Position numbers and translations under genes: made by a program
From: Ustulina deusta
Taxonomy: Eukaryota; Ascomycota; Sordariomycetes; Xylariales; Xylariaceae
DNA length: 64,000 nt
NCBI GenBank assembly: GCA_023159155.1
Contig: JAJNNX010000029.1
Span: forward strand, 186,001-250,000
Reading direction: 5' to 3'
In this document: positions 35,651-50,291 of the stretch, one piece after another
Position numbering within the stretch: the first letter of the stretch is position 1
Layout: each line of letters opens with the position of its first letter
Notes under the pieces: generated by a model
Told to the model about the DNA's origin: nothing
The model's input: the letters and a program-made list of their open reading frames with translations, nothing else
The model's database searches: none

Positions 35651-37011
35651 CTATAATACAACACTCAAAGTGCCGTCTGCATTGATGCATTTCGCCATTC
35701 CGTAGCGACGTGATTCAAGGCTCCAGTAGAGGACCCCTGTGATGAAATAGCGGCACCATTTGATGAAGTCAAGGATGTTGCGATGCAACTGTGCATCTTC
35801 GAGTGCTATCGCACCGAGAGCTTCTGCGGCAGTCTCGAATCTTTCCATTGTTTCCTTCAGAGCAATGTCTAGATCTCTCGACACAGCCTCCATGCTCTTT
35901 TGGCTTTGTTTCATATTCTTGAACATCACGGGCACAATGTTCAAAAGTGAGCCCTGAATCTATGACTAGAGTTAGACTTCTGTGGAACAAGTGCTTCTTC
36001 TCAACTTACTATTTCTTTTTGGACCGAGTAGACATCATTTAGAATAAGACATATATAGATGGTCTCTCTCCAGAGAGCCTTCATCGCTGCACAATCCATG
36101 ACTGTTTCGGGTAGCCTTATCTTCAGCATGTAGCTATGACATGTAAGCTTTGGATATCCTTCAGAATCGAACTAGACACTCACTCGGTGATGGCAATCTG
36201 CGGGGCGCAGCCGACTGATCCTGCTCGTATATTCATGTATTCTTCTGTGGTTGGTATGGTTCCAGCCATACGATGCGAGTGCTCAACACCCACTTGTAGC
36301 ATAAAATTCTCCAGCTCGTCGAAGAATCGCTGCCGCTGTTGAGTATCAGTTGTTTCTCGTACCCCGCGCCCTACGTCTGCAAATAGCGTCATGTTCTGGT
36401 GTGGTGCCTCGATATCATCCTGGCCGTCTTCATTGAGGCCTAGTTGGCTGTGGATATAGGCGAGAGATTGTTTATAGTATGCTTGGGCTAACTCCTCGTT
36501 GGCTGCGGCATCTGTATCACCGGCATCAATTTCATCGTCCCAGACGAATATCCATACTGAATATGCCGTGGCCACCTTTAGCTCCGGCCATTCTGCATCA
36601 GGGTACCACCTAGTAGATATTAGTGATGTGCTGGGCGAGCTGGGATACTGGGACTAACAAAGACATGAGACGAGCAAAGTCAGCTTGTTTTAAAGTTTTC
36701 AACTTCCGCTCATTGGTGACGACTCGCTCAAGTAGAGAGTCGACCAGAGCTTCTAATTCACGGACATACTTGTTTGTTGCTGTCGGCCATGAAGCAAAAA
36801 CCTTAGTGAGGTCGGAGAGATGTAATGTTTTCCCGTCAAGCTGGGTGGCTAGAGCCAAGGCGTCACTATGAAGATGCGAGGCAACGCATGTTAGCTCAGA
36901 GGATGCCGTAGACCTTTCTGATTTATTTGAAGTCTGTTCGACATGGTGGAAGAAAGAGGTTTTCAAGGCCGAGCGAACAAGCTGAGCAATATGGAGTATT
37001 GTGGTCTTCAT
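35651..37011 (-). CDS. Class I terpene synthase (fungal sesquiterpene-cyclase type)
   Basis: Minus-strand join of four exons: 37011-36659, 36609-36184, 36133-36010, 35953-35651; 401 aa. The three introns (49, 50, 56 nt) have GTTAGT, GTGAGT and GTAAGT donors, YAG acceptors and CTAAT/CTTAC/CTAAC-like branch sites, and all joins keep frame. Class I cyclases ionise a prenyl diphosphate with three Mg ions. The aspartate-rich motif is WDDEID (142-146), the pyrophosphate sensor Arg is R246 (NIRAGSVG), the NSE triad is N292-DVY-S296-VQK-E300, and the RY pair is R384-Y385 near the C-terminus. Length suits a fungal sesquiterpene cyclase, so farnesyl diphosphate is the likely substrate; product unknown. 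No P450, acetyltransferase or transporter lies immediately beside it, so it appears as an orphan rather than part of a full cluster. Confidence 0.93.
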
Positions 37012-39686
37012 CCTGGCCGGTTCGATTCCAAGGTGAGTGCGGCCCGGTCCGAGTTATTAGAAGTGGCTCGAGTCAAAGCGCTGGAGTAGAATCCTAGCGA
37101 GTTATGGGTATAAGATGGCGTATGATATTATCAGTGGGATGTTCTTTTTTCTCCCTTCGCGTGTAAAATCGATATGAGATGAGTTCAAACGACTGGGGAA
37201 AGCAATTTGACGATACTCCTCAATACCCTTCATTCAAGGTCATATATGAGTTTTGTGACAGAGGCACGATGAGGCGAGACATGATGGTCTTGATAACACG
37301 TGGGGAGGGCCATGTTATGAGAAGGAATGGAACCATTGCGATGTATGGAGTAGTTCCACTATACACATGTGGAAAGAGCCGTGCTATGATAGCCCATGAA
37401 GCCTAGAAGAGTTAGGTTCAGTGTCTAGATCCTTCTTGCGTGATGCATACTACATGCAGTTTGACTTGATTTTAATAGGATCCTGGTAAGAACCTCCTGG
37501 GGAGGACATGCTGAGTGCGGGATATGATACGCTTGTTATCTGTGACAATACTGCTGAAAATAGTTGTAGAATTATGCAGGCACTATATTAAAAATAGTAA
37601 ACTTTCTCATTATATGTTGTTTTTAAAGGGAATACATTAAAATGTATGCATACATGCATATGACAATTCTGTCTACTGTTTGCCATTCAGGTTTGATAAC
37701 TAATTGTAAACTTGTCACAGCACGATGGCTAACGTACAGTACACTAACTACACTAGCCACACATCGCAAATTTACCCTCTAGGTGGTTTATAAATAATAC
37801 ACGGGCTGTGTATTAATTATTCTAGCAGGCAGTACGATACTGCCCAAGATAGTGTAGACCACGCCTATTCTTAATTTACCGGGACACGGGCACACCACGG
37901 TCAATTCTTAATATCTTGCAGGCATTACGCACACTACTGTACGGCGCGAGGAGGTGATTTGCATATAACACCTTCTCCGCATTAGGTTAAGCGTATTTTC
38001 CTCAATCAGGGACCGGGTCGTTAGCCTGATACTGGAGTCTGTCCCGCCTGACGTTGCGCCTAATACCACGGCGGACCCGACGGCGGGGATCAATGTTACT
38101 GTTCTCAGAACCACTCCAGAGTTCTCTATGGGACACTGTTGGCTGCACGGTGGCGTTCTTTCATGATGAACACTTCTAGGTCACAATAGTGTGCAGTAGG
38201 TAGGGTAGCTCAACTAGTGTACGAGCAGCAGTTGTTTGCGTGGAATATTTCCCAATTATGGTCTGACCCACGATTATTTGTAACATTGTGGATACTTACA
38301 TTACCTGCTCCGCCCCAGGACAATACTTATATCAACACCATATCGACTATGTACTAGTGTACTGTAACTAAGGAGTCAACGGGAACTCCCCGGGCAAGGG
38401 TCTTGGTGGAGGTAGTGTACACAAGTAATGTATACGCCACCTACACCACACTACACTATCTAATAGACCTCATTGCCTTGGTTTCGGCATAAAACGGTTA
38501 CCAAAGTATCCAACCTGACCTTGGGTAAGATATTGTGGCTGTAGAATTGAGTTTGTGGGTTTGCTGGTGGCGGAGCCACCTATAGAACCGTACTTATTTT
38601 GTCCACTATGGACAGGAACTAGCTTAGCTGACGAAATACATCATTGTGGAGTTATAACCGGTTTGATTCAGTACCTAGTCTAGAGTCCCCTCTGACCTAA
38701 TCCCATAGGGCAAATTCTAAGCGTTAATTGGTTGATTCTATTATATGGGCAATCCATTAGGTCAGAGGGGACTCTAGTGTTTATAGATGTAGATATACCA
38801 CTATCCATTGTAAATTTCGCCCGCCAGGGATTGTTGGCAAGGAGTTACATCAGCCCACAACTAGAACACTATAAGAATTGTCATTGGTACATTTCCGAAA
38901 ACCCTTTTTGGACCCATTTTTCAAATTGGGGTTCGAATTGGGTGGCCACATACTCTGCCCTAATATCTGTAAATCGTACGAATATAAATCAGTGGATCAA
39001 TGGAACTGTATTAAACTAGGTAAGATACACTATATAACTATAGCGGGGTAATATTGAATTTCTTGTTCATTCGGTAACTAAACTTTATCTTCCTACCCGT
39101 CAATGGTCTCTTCTACTAAACAGTTCAGGAAAGCGGTGTATGAGCCCGTCGGGTAAATGCGGTAGGAATAGCAGGGATGGAGAAGTTGAATAGGTAATGT
39201 AGTGTAGAGTAGAGAACGATATAATGCACACGACACTTTAAGCACACTAAATGGGGACGGCCAACATCCACACTATTCACAAATATTTTTGCGCCAATTA
39301 CAGAGTGCCTATCGAAACCTGAGTTATCGAATGGGGGTTCTTGTAACAAGTAGTGTACACTAGATATTGCAGCAAATTAGATATATACATTGTAGCCGAG
39401 GGAGGCCAAGCCGCAACCCCTGTTGCTTATACTAGTGGACATGTGACATGGGACCACCATGTCGACACCATGTCCCGGCTGCAACGGTGACAAGTCCGGC
39501 CCTTGTCCAAAATAAGTTCCCTTACAGGGAGGTCGACAAATCAGCGCACATTTTTCAACAGAGGCGTATTGACAACTCAGAAACCCTGACAAACTTCACA
39601 TCTGTCCAACATCATACACAAATAAACTGTTCTTACATGCCTCTCTGCTGCAACCTTGAATGAATCGACCTTACTGACAATGAACC
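37012..39686. other. Intergenic stretch between terpene synthase and NLR gene
   Basis: No supported gene. A 75-codon open frame starts 168 bp from the terpene-synthase start in the divergent direction (37179-37406) but has no known motif. The stretch is rich in TAGTGTAC-like words (38200-38470 and 39350) and contains the hairpin at 38682-38779. Confidence 0.5.
38682..38779. repeat. 98-bp hairpin with perfect 22-bp terminal inverted repeats
   Basis: The arm at 38682-38703 begins CTAGAGTCCCCTCTGACC and is exactly reverse-complementary to 38758-38779. The 54-bp loop has a further CCCATA/TATGGG match offset by a few bases. Size and symmetry suggest a miniature inverted-repeat element or foldback, but no clear target-site duplication is visible at its ends. 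Confidence 0.85.
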
Positions 39687-42600
39687 ATGCAGCGGATTAA
39701 GGAGACGCTTGCTCGCCTTACTCGCGCGAGCGGTCGTGATTCACGGGACACTCTTCAGGGACCGCGCCTTGATCGTGTCGGCCGGACGAGTAGTTCGGCA
39801 GGCAGCTCCCGTGAGAAAATATTTTACAGCGCCGACGGGAGAGGGCCATGCATACTTCACGACGGAATTCAACCCGGGGAGGAAGGTATCGACATTATCT
39901 TCGTTCATGGCCTTTTCGGATCTCGTTTGACTAGTTACACTAAGGGAGGTGTATGCTGGATCCGCGACTTATTAGGACAGGATGTGCCCAACGCTCGAAT
40001 TATCTCCTGGGGATGGAGTAGCGCGTTGAGTACTGGTGATACATTTGCTGGGCAGGCCGAAACTCTTCTCAGTGATATCTCGCGCGTCCGGGCTGGAACG
40101 AGGCGCCCCATTATATTCGTGAGTCACGGATTAGGAGGTCTTTTAGTCAAGGAAGCATTAGTTACTGCAGCCCTGTCACGGATCTATGGCGCTCACGCGG
40201 AGCTGGGCAATGTCTACCCACGCACAGTGGGATGCATCTTCCTAGCAACTCCTCACACGAGGAGCGGCAAGCGAACTCTGGGAGATTGCGTCGCTGCGAC
40301 AGCTGTTCTTTCTCCATCTATGCCGGCGCCATCAGTTTTACGGGCGTTTCGGGACAGTAACCAACTGCTCGAGACACAACACAGCACATTCCTTTTGGTT
40401 TCACGAGACATCAAAGTTATCTGTATCAGAGAAAAACTACCGACGACTATTACTGCCTCGATTGACACGATCCATGATGCCAACGGGGTTGAGCTAGGGA
40501 AAGGCACAATGCAAACCATGGTGCCAAAAGACTCGGTCATATACGAAAACTTCAACGTAACAAAGGATGAAATACCAGCGAACCACCTGGATCTGTGTAG
40601 GTTTAAGAGTAGGGACGACGCCGGCTATTTACGAATCCTCTCACACATTAAAAAAATTACATCGGGCCCCTCCCAAACAGAAGTGGAAGCTCAGGAACCA
40701 CGGAATCAAGGTATGTTCCCACCAGCTTCACATTGGTAGTATAGGTACGCGGGAGCTTGACTAATCTGCCCAAAATAGATATTCTAAACGCCTTGCACTT
40801 TGATACTATGATGGAGAGGGAGTCACGGATTGACCCAGCATATGGCCAAACATGCGAATGGATACTATCACCAAGGGTCTCGCCCTTCAATGCATTCATG
40901 TCTTCTAAGGACCCTATTCTATGGATTAGTGGAAAAGCAGGATCCGGGAAATCTACACTAATGAAATACGCTTGGAGATCTGAAGAGATGAGAAAGGAGC
41001 TGCTTCAAGGCTGGGCTAGAGGCGGCGAATTGATGATGGCCAGGTTCTTTATGTTTGAAGGCGGCAATCGCATCCAAAAAACGTACGAAGGCTTTCTCCG
41101 AAGCGTATTATACCAGATTTTGTCGATAAGGCGTGATCTGATCAAAGTTGCCTTCCCCAGCTTCTTCGATTGTCCTTGGCCTCCACCAGTCCAATTCACG
41201 AGTACAACCAACCTCAACCAAGGTTTCTATTCACTGTTCTCACACATGTCTGAGAAGCTGAGAATGGTGGTTTTTATCGATGGCATCGACGAGTACCGCA
41301 TAATGGAGCGAAAGGACCACTACGAGCCCGGAGATATTGAAGTTCAATATGACAAGGAAGAAGGTGACGAATCTTGGGGACGCAGCAAATGGCGGACAGA
41401 TTCTCACACTGAAATTGCTAAGCTGATTAACAGTATGGCGAACAAAGACATCATAAAATTCGTTGTTAGCTCCCGCGAGCTTCCGGTATTTGAAGAAGCC
41501 TTCGAGGAATTTCCCAGAATTAGGCTTCAGGAACACACAGAAAAGGCTATTGCCCAATACATAGCTGGCCGCCTCGATGACGAAGCCCCGGGGCTTCCAG
41601 ACACAGTGAATCTATGTGCCGAGTTAGCACGGAAGAGTGAGGGCGATATATTATGGGCACGTCTCGCCCTCGACATGGTCATTGATGGTAGTCTTCGCAC
41701 TCTGCGATCTACCCTGAATTCCCTACCAACTCGACTCGGCGGGACCGAGGGGTTATACATGCGGATGATAGAAAACCTCAAACCTGAAGATCAAAACGAT
41801 GCTTGCCGCATCTTCCATCTGGTTTTAAGAGCCCAGCAGCCTCCGAGCATCATCACTCTTGCCTTTGCTGACCAGGGGTACCTGGACCCCTATCGCAACG
41901 AACTCAAAATTATCCAGGACACTGCGAGGCCATTCACCAAGGCCACACTTCAACAGTTGACCGATCAAATGCAACGCCGCCTCCGGGTATGCTGCGTCGG
42001 CCTTCTGGAGGCCGAAACAAAAGCTGCACCGGATACTGTCGAGACAGCTCGTCGTGTGGTATTCAATCATCAAACTACGAAAGAATGGGTAGGACGTGAG
42101 GATATTTGGAAGCGCCTACCCAGTGTCCATGAAGTTGACGACGTCGATCTTGACCTTGCCTTGCTTAGCGGGTGTGTGCGACATCTCAAGGCATTCGAGA
42201 AGATCCAGCCGCCAGTTCTTACGTGGCCAAATGTCCGCTTTAGACCCGATGCCTGGCTTATTGTTGCAAACTCCTTGCGCTATGCGGAGAGGGTTGACGG
42301 AGAGGCAAAGAATGTGGAGATGTACGCTCAACTTTTGGACGAACTAGACGCATCGAACCAACGCGCCTGGGTTGCCGCCCTAAAAAATCACAAACCACTG
42401 GTTGAGGATCCGGATTGGTACGATCGGAAGCTGCCCGGACTTTTACGAAAACACTGGGCTGGCTTCGAACCCATGGAAGCAGGGAAGTCACCTAAACGGA
42501 AAGATTTCCTTTCCTTGGTGGTACAGGCCAACCTGATCAGATACGTCCAATATAAAATGAACCAGCTTGATACGGAGCCTAGGCGGCAGAAGGCGCAGGA

Positions 42601-43096
42601 GCTGCTAGTCTATGTCGTCAGTCCGAAAGGAGACGGCTTTAGCGCCTGCGTGAGCTTGAGTGGAGATTATCTTGACTTTCACCATGACATGCCCGATACC
42701 AGGCTCCTCGATGTGTTATATGAAGCTGGCGCAGACCCCAGAAATGATGACCAGGTGTGGTTGAGGGCACTAAAGGCAGGACGTCATTACTTCTCTAGAG
42801 GAAGCGCAACTATGACACACTTGATGGAGACGTATGCGAGCAAGAGGTTAATGTTGAATCGGGAAAGATGGGTGGCGGCTATCAAGTCTTTATTGGTCCA
42901 TGGTGCCAATCCCCATGTTGAATTACTAGTCAATACGCCCAGCACTGGCGAGGACAACCATTCATCGAAGTCAATGACGGTTACAGCAATGGACTATATT
43001 CGCGAGACTCTGGAGGGTGAGCCTGAATATGCAATCGACCTCCTGCAACTCGAAACCATGATGGGAAGACGACCAAGTGTTGGACTGGCACGATAA
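39687..43096 (+). CDS. NLR-type STAND protein: alpha/beta-hydrolase, NACHT, ankyrin-like C-terminus
   Basis: Join 39687-40710 and 40779-43096 gives 1113 aa; the 68-nt intron (GTATGT...CTAAT...TAG) restores frame. Residues about 65-310 form a SERAC1/SesB-like alpha/beta-hydrolase domain: DIIFVHGLFGS at about 69-79, oxyanion and core strands, and H300 in ANHLDLCRF at the catalytic-His position. The nucleophile elbow reads S146-H-G148-L-G-G, with Gly instead of the usual Ser, so lipase activity is doubtful. The NACHT domain has Walker A GKAGSGKST (393-401) and Walker B FIDGIDE (507-513). The C-terminal region has degenerate ankyrin-like pieces (LLDVLYEAGADPRN, AIKSLLVHGANPHV). Fungal proteins with this architecture act in non-self recognition, heterokaryon incompatibility and programmed cell death; a sensing role here is family inference. 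No partner gene such as a HET-domain gene is visible nearby. Confidence 0.92.
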
Positions 43097-43858
43097 GTGA
43101 CGATCGAATATGACTTATATCACGAACGATTAGCATAAAATATCCTGGTATAGGGCCGCTTGCATGAAAGTGGAGGGAAAATGGGCACATCACATCTTAA
43201 ATAGAGGACCTGAAAATAAATTGAGATAACCCCTACCCTGGGGCTCATGAGTGAGAATTTGGTGACCTTTGGTCTCTATGCCTCGTACACGAAAGCTCAG
43301 TGAATAATGTAGAACACTGCCGTCGCAAATATCGAACCGACCCAAAATAGATACAATTAACAGCTTAGTTGCCCACCTGTTGATCTATCCAACAGCAGAT
43401 GGTGCGGGTTGAGCTACGGGGTGGCCCGGCATACATCCGCTGGTCTTAATACCCAGCTATAGAGTTAACTATGTAGTAGGCATATGGACTTACAATAGGT
43501 CATATGCGTGGTAACTACTTGGAAGACGACTACAACAGAAATGAAACCACTTGGGAGGATTATCAGTGCCGCGGAATAGCTGGCTGGACTGAATGAGTTG
43601 GGTTGTTGGCCGAGCCGTAATGGAGAAAATAAGTATATTACTTTGGTGAAACAGATACATGATCAGCGTTCGAAGTAGGAGATCGAAACCCGACGAGGGA
43701 ATTTCGCCAGCCTTTATTAACTAAACGGTACTAACTAACTCTTGGGGTTGACCCGCGATGGCCAAATGTCTAATATATATATATATTGCAGTTTCATCAT
43801 CAAAACCACCCTCATTGTCTAATGCTATCTCTTAGTCTTTCCGTCTTCGCCAGGTTGT
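43097..43858. other. Intergenic, 3' flanks of two converging genes
   Basis: The NLR gene and the OYE gene converge here. A short TA tract lies at about 43770-43785. Nothing else recognised. Confidence 0.6.
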
Positions 43859-47019
<3,161 letters not shown>

Positions 47020-49690
47020 ATGTCTCGAGAATTGGCGCCAGAGCTTCTTGAGCTGTGGAGCACCGCCTCATCGCGGAATCTCGTTGACCACTTTACTTGG
47101 TCAGCTGGAACCGCTCTGGTGTTTGGTGCGATAGCATACCATTCTTCATCCCAACAATCCGAGCTGACGTCGGAGCTGTTGTGCTGGGTGTTGCTGCCAG
47201 TAGTGTTCGAAATAGCGAGACGACGACGAAATGTTGACACTCACGTCGAAGCTCTCCTCCAATCGGTTAACAGCCTCGCAGAATCGAGTGGAAGCGAACC
47301 CCCCTCTTCAATCTCGCTATGGGTAGTAGCCATAAGCCTTGCTATCTGTAGTGTTTTCAGAGCTGAGAGCGGCATTATTGTCTTATTTGTAGGTGGCCAA
47401 CCTACGATATCATGACTGCGCGTTGCACATAACGCTAACGCCAAGAAGCCAGCATTGGCACCGCTCCTTAGCATAGGCCATAGGTATTTGCGACCTAGCC
47501 TCCAACCTCCTGCAGGATATCATATGTCGTTCTTCCCTCTGTTAACGTATAACACCCTTTGCACTATTCTAACCGCCACATTCGCCGTCATCGCCTTGTC
47601 TGAATGGGATCCGGTTGCATACGCGATATCGGTGGCTCCTGTAGTTGCCCTCTTCGTCGCGTATACTCTGCTTACCCCTCAAACTGGCCAGCGCTCTCGG
47701 TGGCTTCGGAGCGTCGATATAGAGGCTGCAGTTTGGCCTCTTTCGCTACGTGTAGTAGCCCTACTGGCCATCGTACTTGGTAGAGAATCATACGTAATTG
47801 GCTTTCCCAGTACCAATGCTTTAGAGACGTTAACCTTGGGCTTGATCAAAGCCCTCATGTGGTATTTCACGTCGCAATTAGTATGTGTCGCTCCCCCTGG
47901 CGCTGGACAAGATCCTGACAGGTTTCTAGGCGCGGAATTGCTCATGGCTGGTCGCAACTGTGGCCGGCACTTTCTGCCTCCTGGCGACTCGGAGCCCATT
48001 CACCCAACAGACTGACACTCGCGCCTTGATGACCGTAACAGCTTCCTTGATTTCTCTTGGCCAAATTATATACCTGCTACCAAAGCAAGCCACATCGAGA
48101 TTGGCACTCTGGGCCCTTGCCGCCATACCTCTGCTTCCCTATTTATCCAATTTAGCAGCTATACAACTTGCACAGTCATCAGCGCTAATTCACGTCGAGA
48201 AGCACCCCGTTGAGGTACTGATTCGTCAAGCCAATGCCAGATTCGGCAGTCTACTCGGAAATCAATCAAACACTTATCCAGATGCCTATGCCGAATATCA
48301 GCGTCGGTATGGATTTGAGCCACCACATGGGTTTGAGGACTGGTACAAATTCGCACAATCGCATCAGTCTCCAATCATCGATGAATTCGACATGATATCC
48401 GAGGGTGTCGCTCCTTTCCTCAAACTGAGTGGACAAGAGGTTCTTGAGATCATGTCCCAGGCCTATAACGAACCGGATCATGAACTGTGGAGTTGCTCGA
48501 CGTCCGGGAAGCCAGCCAAAACCCAGTGCAGCCACCATGGACGCGAAAACGATAGGAACAACGCGGTTTTCTTTGATAGGATCACTAGGGAAATCCCTGC
48601 GACATTTGATTTGAAATTCCTCCTCAATCATTTGGACGAGCCGACGGTCATGATTCCTCCACCATCCCAACAGGCAGCCTATCCTAGTATAACCAACAGG
48701 GCAGGCCAGAGTGCATGGGAAGCCCTCACAAAGTTCTGCTCATCGAGGGAAAGGAGAACGGAGCTCGAGCGAAAATCGCCAATTGAAACCTATGGCTTGC
48801 CCTTCGTTACGGACCGCAAGTCAGCTATGGACCTGTGTGAGCATGCCGAGTACAGCGAGACACACGGGCTCCTTGCTGCTCCAGAATCTTTGCGCTTGAC
48901 AGAAGGACTTGTACCCGTACTGTCCACCGGTACGCCGTCGACAATGGGCGACATATTGTATCCGAGCACGGCGTACGTAGAAGAGGATCGGTTCAGGTAC
49001 CACGGAGAACACGACGTCGACTGGGACAAGAAACAGAACAATCTGTATTGGGCCGGGTCCACAACCGGCGGCCACGGCCGCGCAGGACAGTGGCAAAGTC
49101 TGCACCGACAACGACTCGTCGAGCTGGCGCAGAACTTGAAGAGCCGGACGTTCTCGTACCTGCGAGAAAAAGACGGCGTTATCAGCCGAGTGGCGTCGTC
49201 GTTCCTCAACGGCCGACTCTACGACGTCGCATTTGCCAACGTATTGCAGTGCGATGCAAAGGCCTGCAAGGAGCAACGCCAGTACTTCACGAGCAAGCCA
49301 TGGGCGAGCGGGGACCGGCCCTTTCGTTCCCGGTTGGTATTCGATCTCGACGGAAACGGGATCAGCGGGCGATATTACAAGCTCCTCGCGTCCAAGTCGC
49401 TACCGCTGAAGCAGACCCTGTTCCGAGAGTGGCACGACGAGCGTCTCTTGCCGTGGGTCCACTACATACCGGTCAGCCAGAGCATGGAGGAGCTTCCCGA
49501 GTTGGTGTTCTACCTGACGTCGACGGAAAGTGGTCGAAAACGGGCGAAGGAGATCGCGGAGCAGGGCCAACGCTGGTTCTCCCAGGCCTTTCGCGAAGTC
49601 GATGTAGTCATTTACATGTACCGGTTATTGCTGGAGTTGACGAGACTGCAAGATCCAGATCGGCCCGCGTGGCAGGTTAATGTTGGGTAG
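47020..49690 (+). CDS. GT90 (CAP10/CXT1-like) membrane glycosyltransferase, three exons
   Basis: Join 47020-47388, 47449-47880, 47930-49690 gives 853 aa. Intron 1 (60 nt, GTAGGT...GCTAACG...AAG) has an ambiguous AAG/AAG acceptor, so one Lys may be added; intron 2 (49 nt, GTATGT...CTGAC...TAG) joins QL to ARNCSW. The first about 330 residues carry roughly eight to ten hydrophobic segments, a polytopic membrane region typical of fungal CAP10-family proteins. The catalytic C-terminal part has family hallmarks: DVDWDKKQNNLYWAGSTTGG, then DGNGISGRYYKLLASKSLPL, FREWHDERLLPWVHYIPVS and SMEELPELVFYL. GT90 enzymes transfer xylose or related sugars in the secretory pathway, for example Cryptococcus Cxt1/Cap10; donor and acceptor here are unknown. 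Starts at ATG 47020 in GGCATGTC context. It is the last intact gene before the transposon island, 349 bp away. Confidence 0.92.
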
Positions 49691-50038
49691 CTAAATTTTT
49701 GGTCGCCTGGCTTAGGCTAGTGGATTTCCAAGTTGTGTTACCTATTTTATGCTTTATGCTGCCGATGTTGATGTTGTTATGCTAGGACGAGATCTAGAAT
49801 TGGAATAATGAGTACCTAGGCAGATCGGCGATCGGGGGTAGGTTCACAGGTATCTACTGTGTCCCTTCGTGCAACTTAAAAAGTGAAAGCAGGGCATGGC
49901 CTCCGCCTAACCGCTGTGAAGCAACGCATTTTGCATGTAGATAGCACCTAAGTCAGATAGCTGTATAGAAGCCATCAAGACTGGAAGGTTTGGGATTGAA
50001 ATTGAAACGTACATTTTTGATAGCCTATATACAACAAC
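49691..50038. other. GT90 3' flank up to the outer retrotransposon
   Basis: Normal-composition sequence with no gene. It ends in ACAAC at 50034-50038, the left copy of the outer element's target-site duplication. Confidence 0.7.
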
Positions 50039-50291
50039 TGTGCCTCGATACGGTCCCTCTACAAAACTAGTCACTTGGTGTCACTAGGTCTGATCTAAAG
50101 GTCTGTATTAAGTATGGTTGTAGAAGGAAACTAACTAGGGTATCTAACGGAGGTGCGAGGTATTTATGCCCTTAATTAGATAGGTTGGTACCTGGTGCCT
50201 AAGGGCTACGTACAGTGCCCTTTTATGTACGTACTATTGTACTAATTTAATAAATTAACTTTAATAAAAACTAATAGTAATAAGATCTATA
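50039..50291 (-). repeat. Outer element, left LTR
   Basis: Direct repeat of 62864-63116, both exactly 253 bp. The left half (to about 50175) is unmutated. From there rightwards C and G are progressively replaced, e.g. TTTATGTACG against TTCATGCACG in the right copy. Confidence 0.93.
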
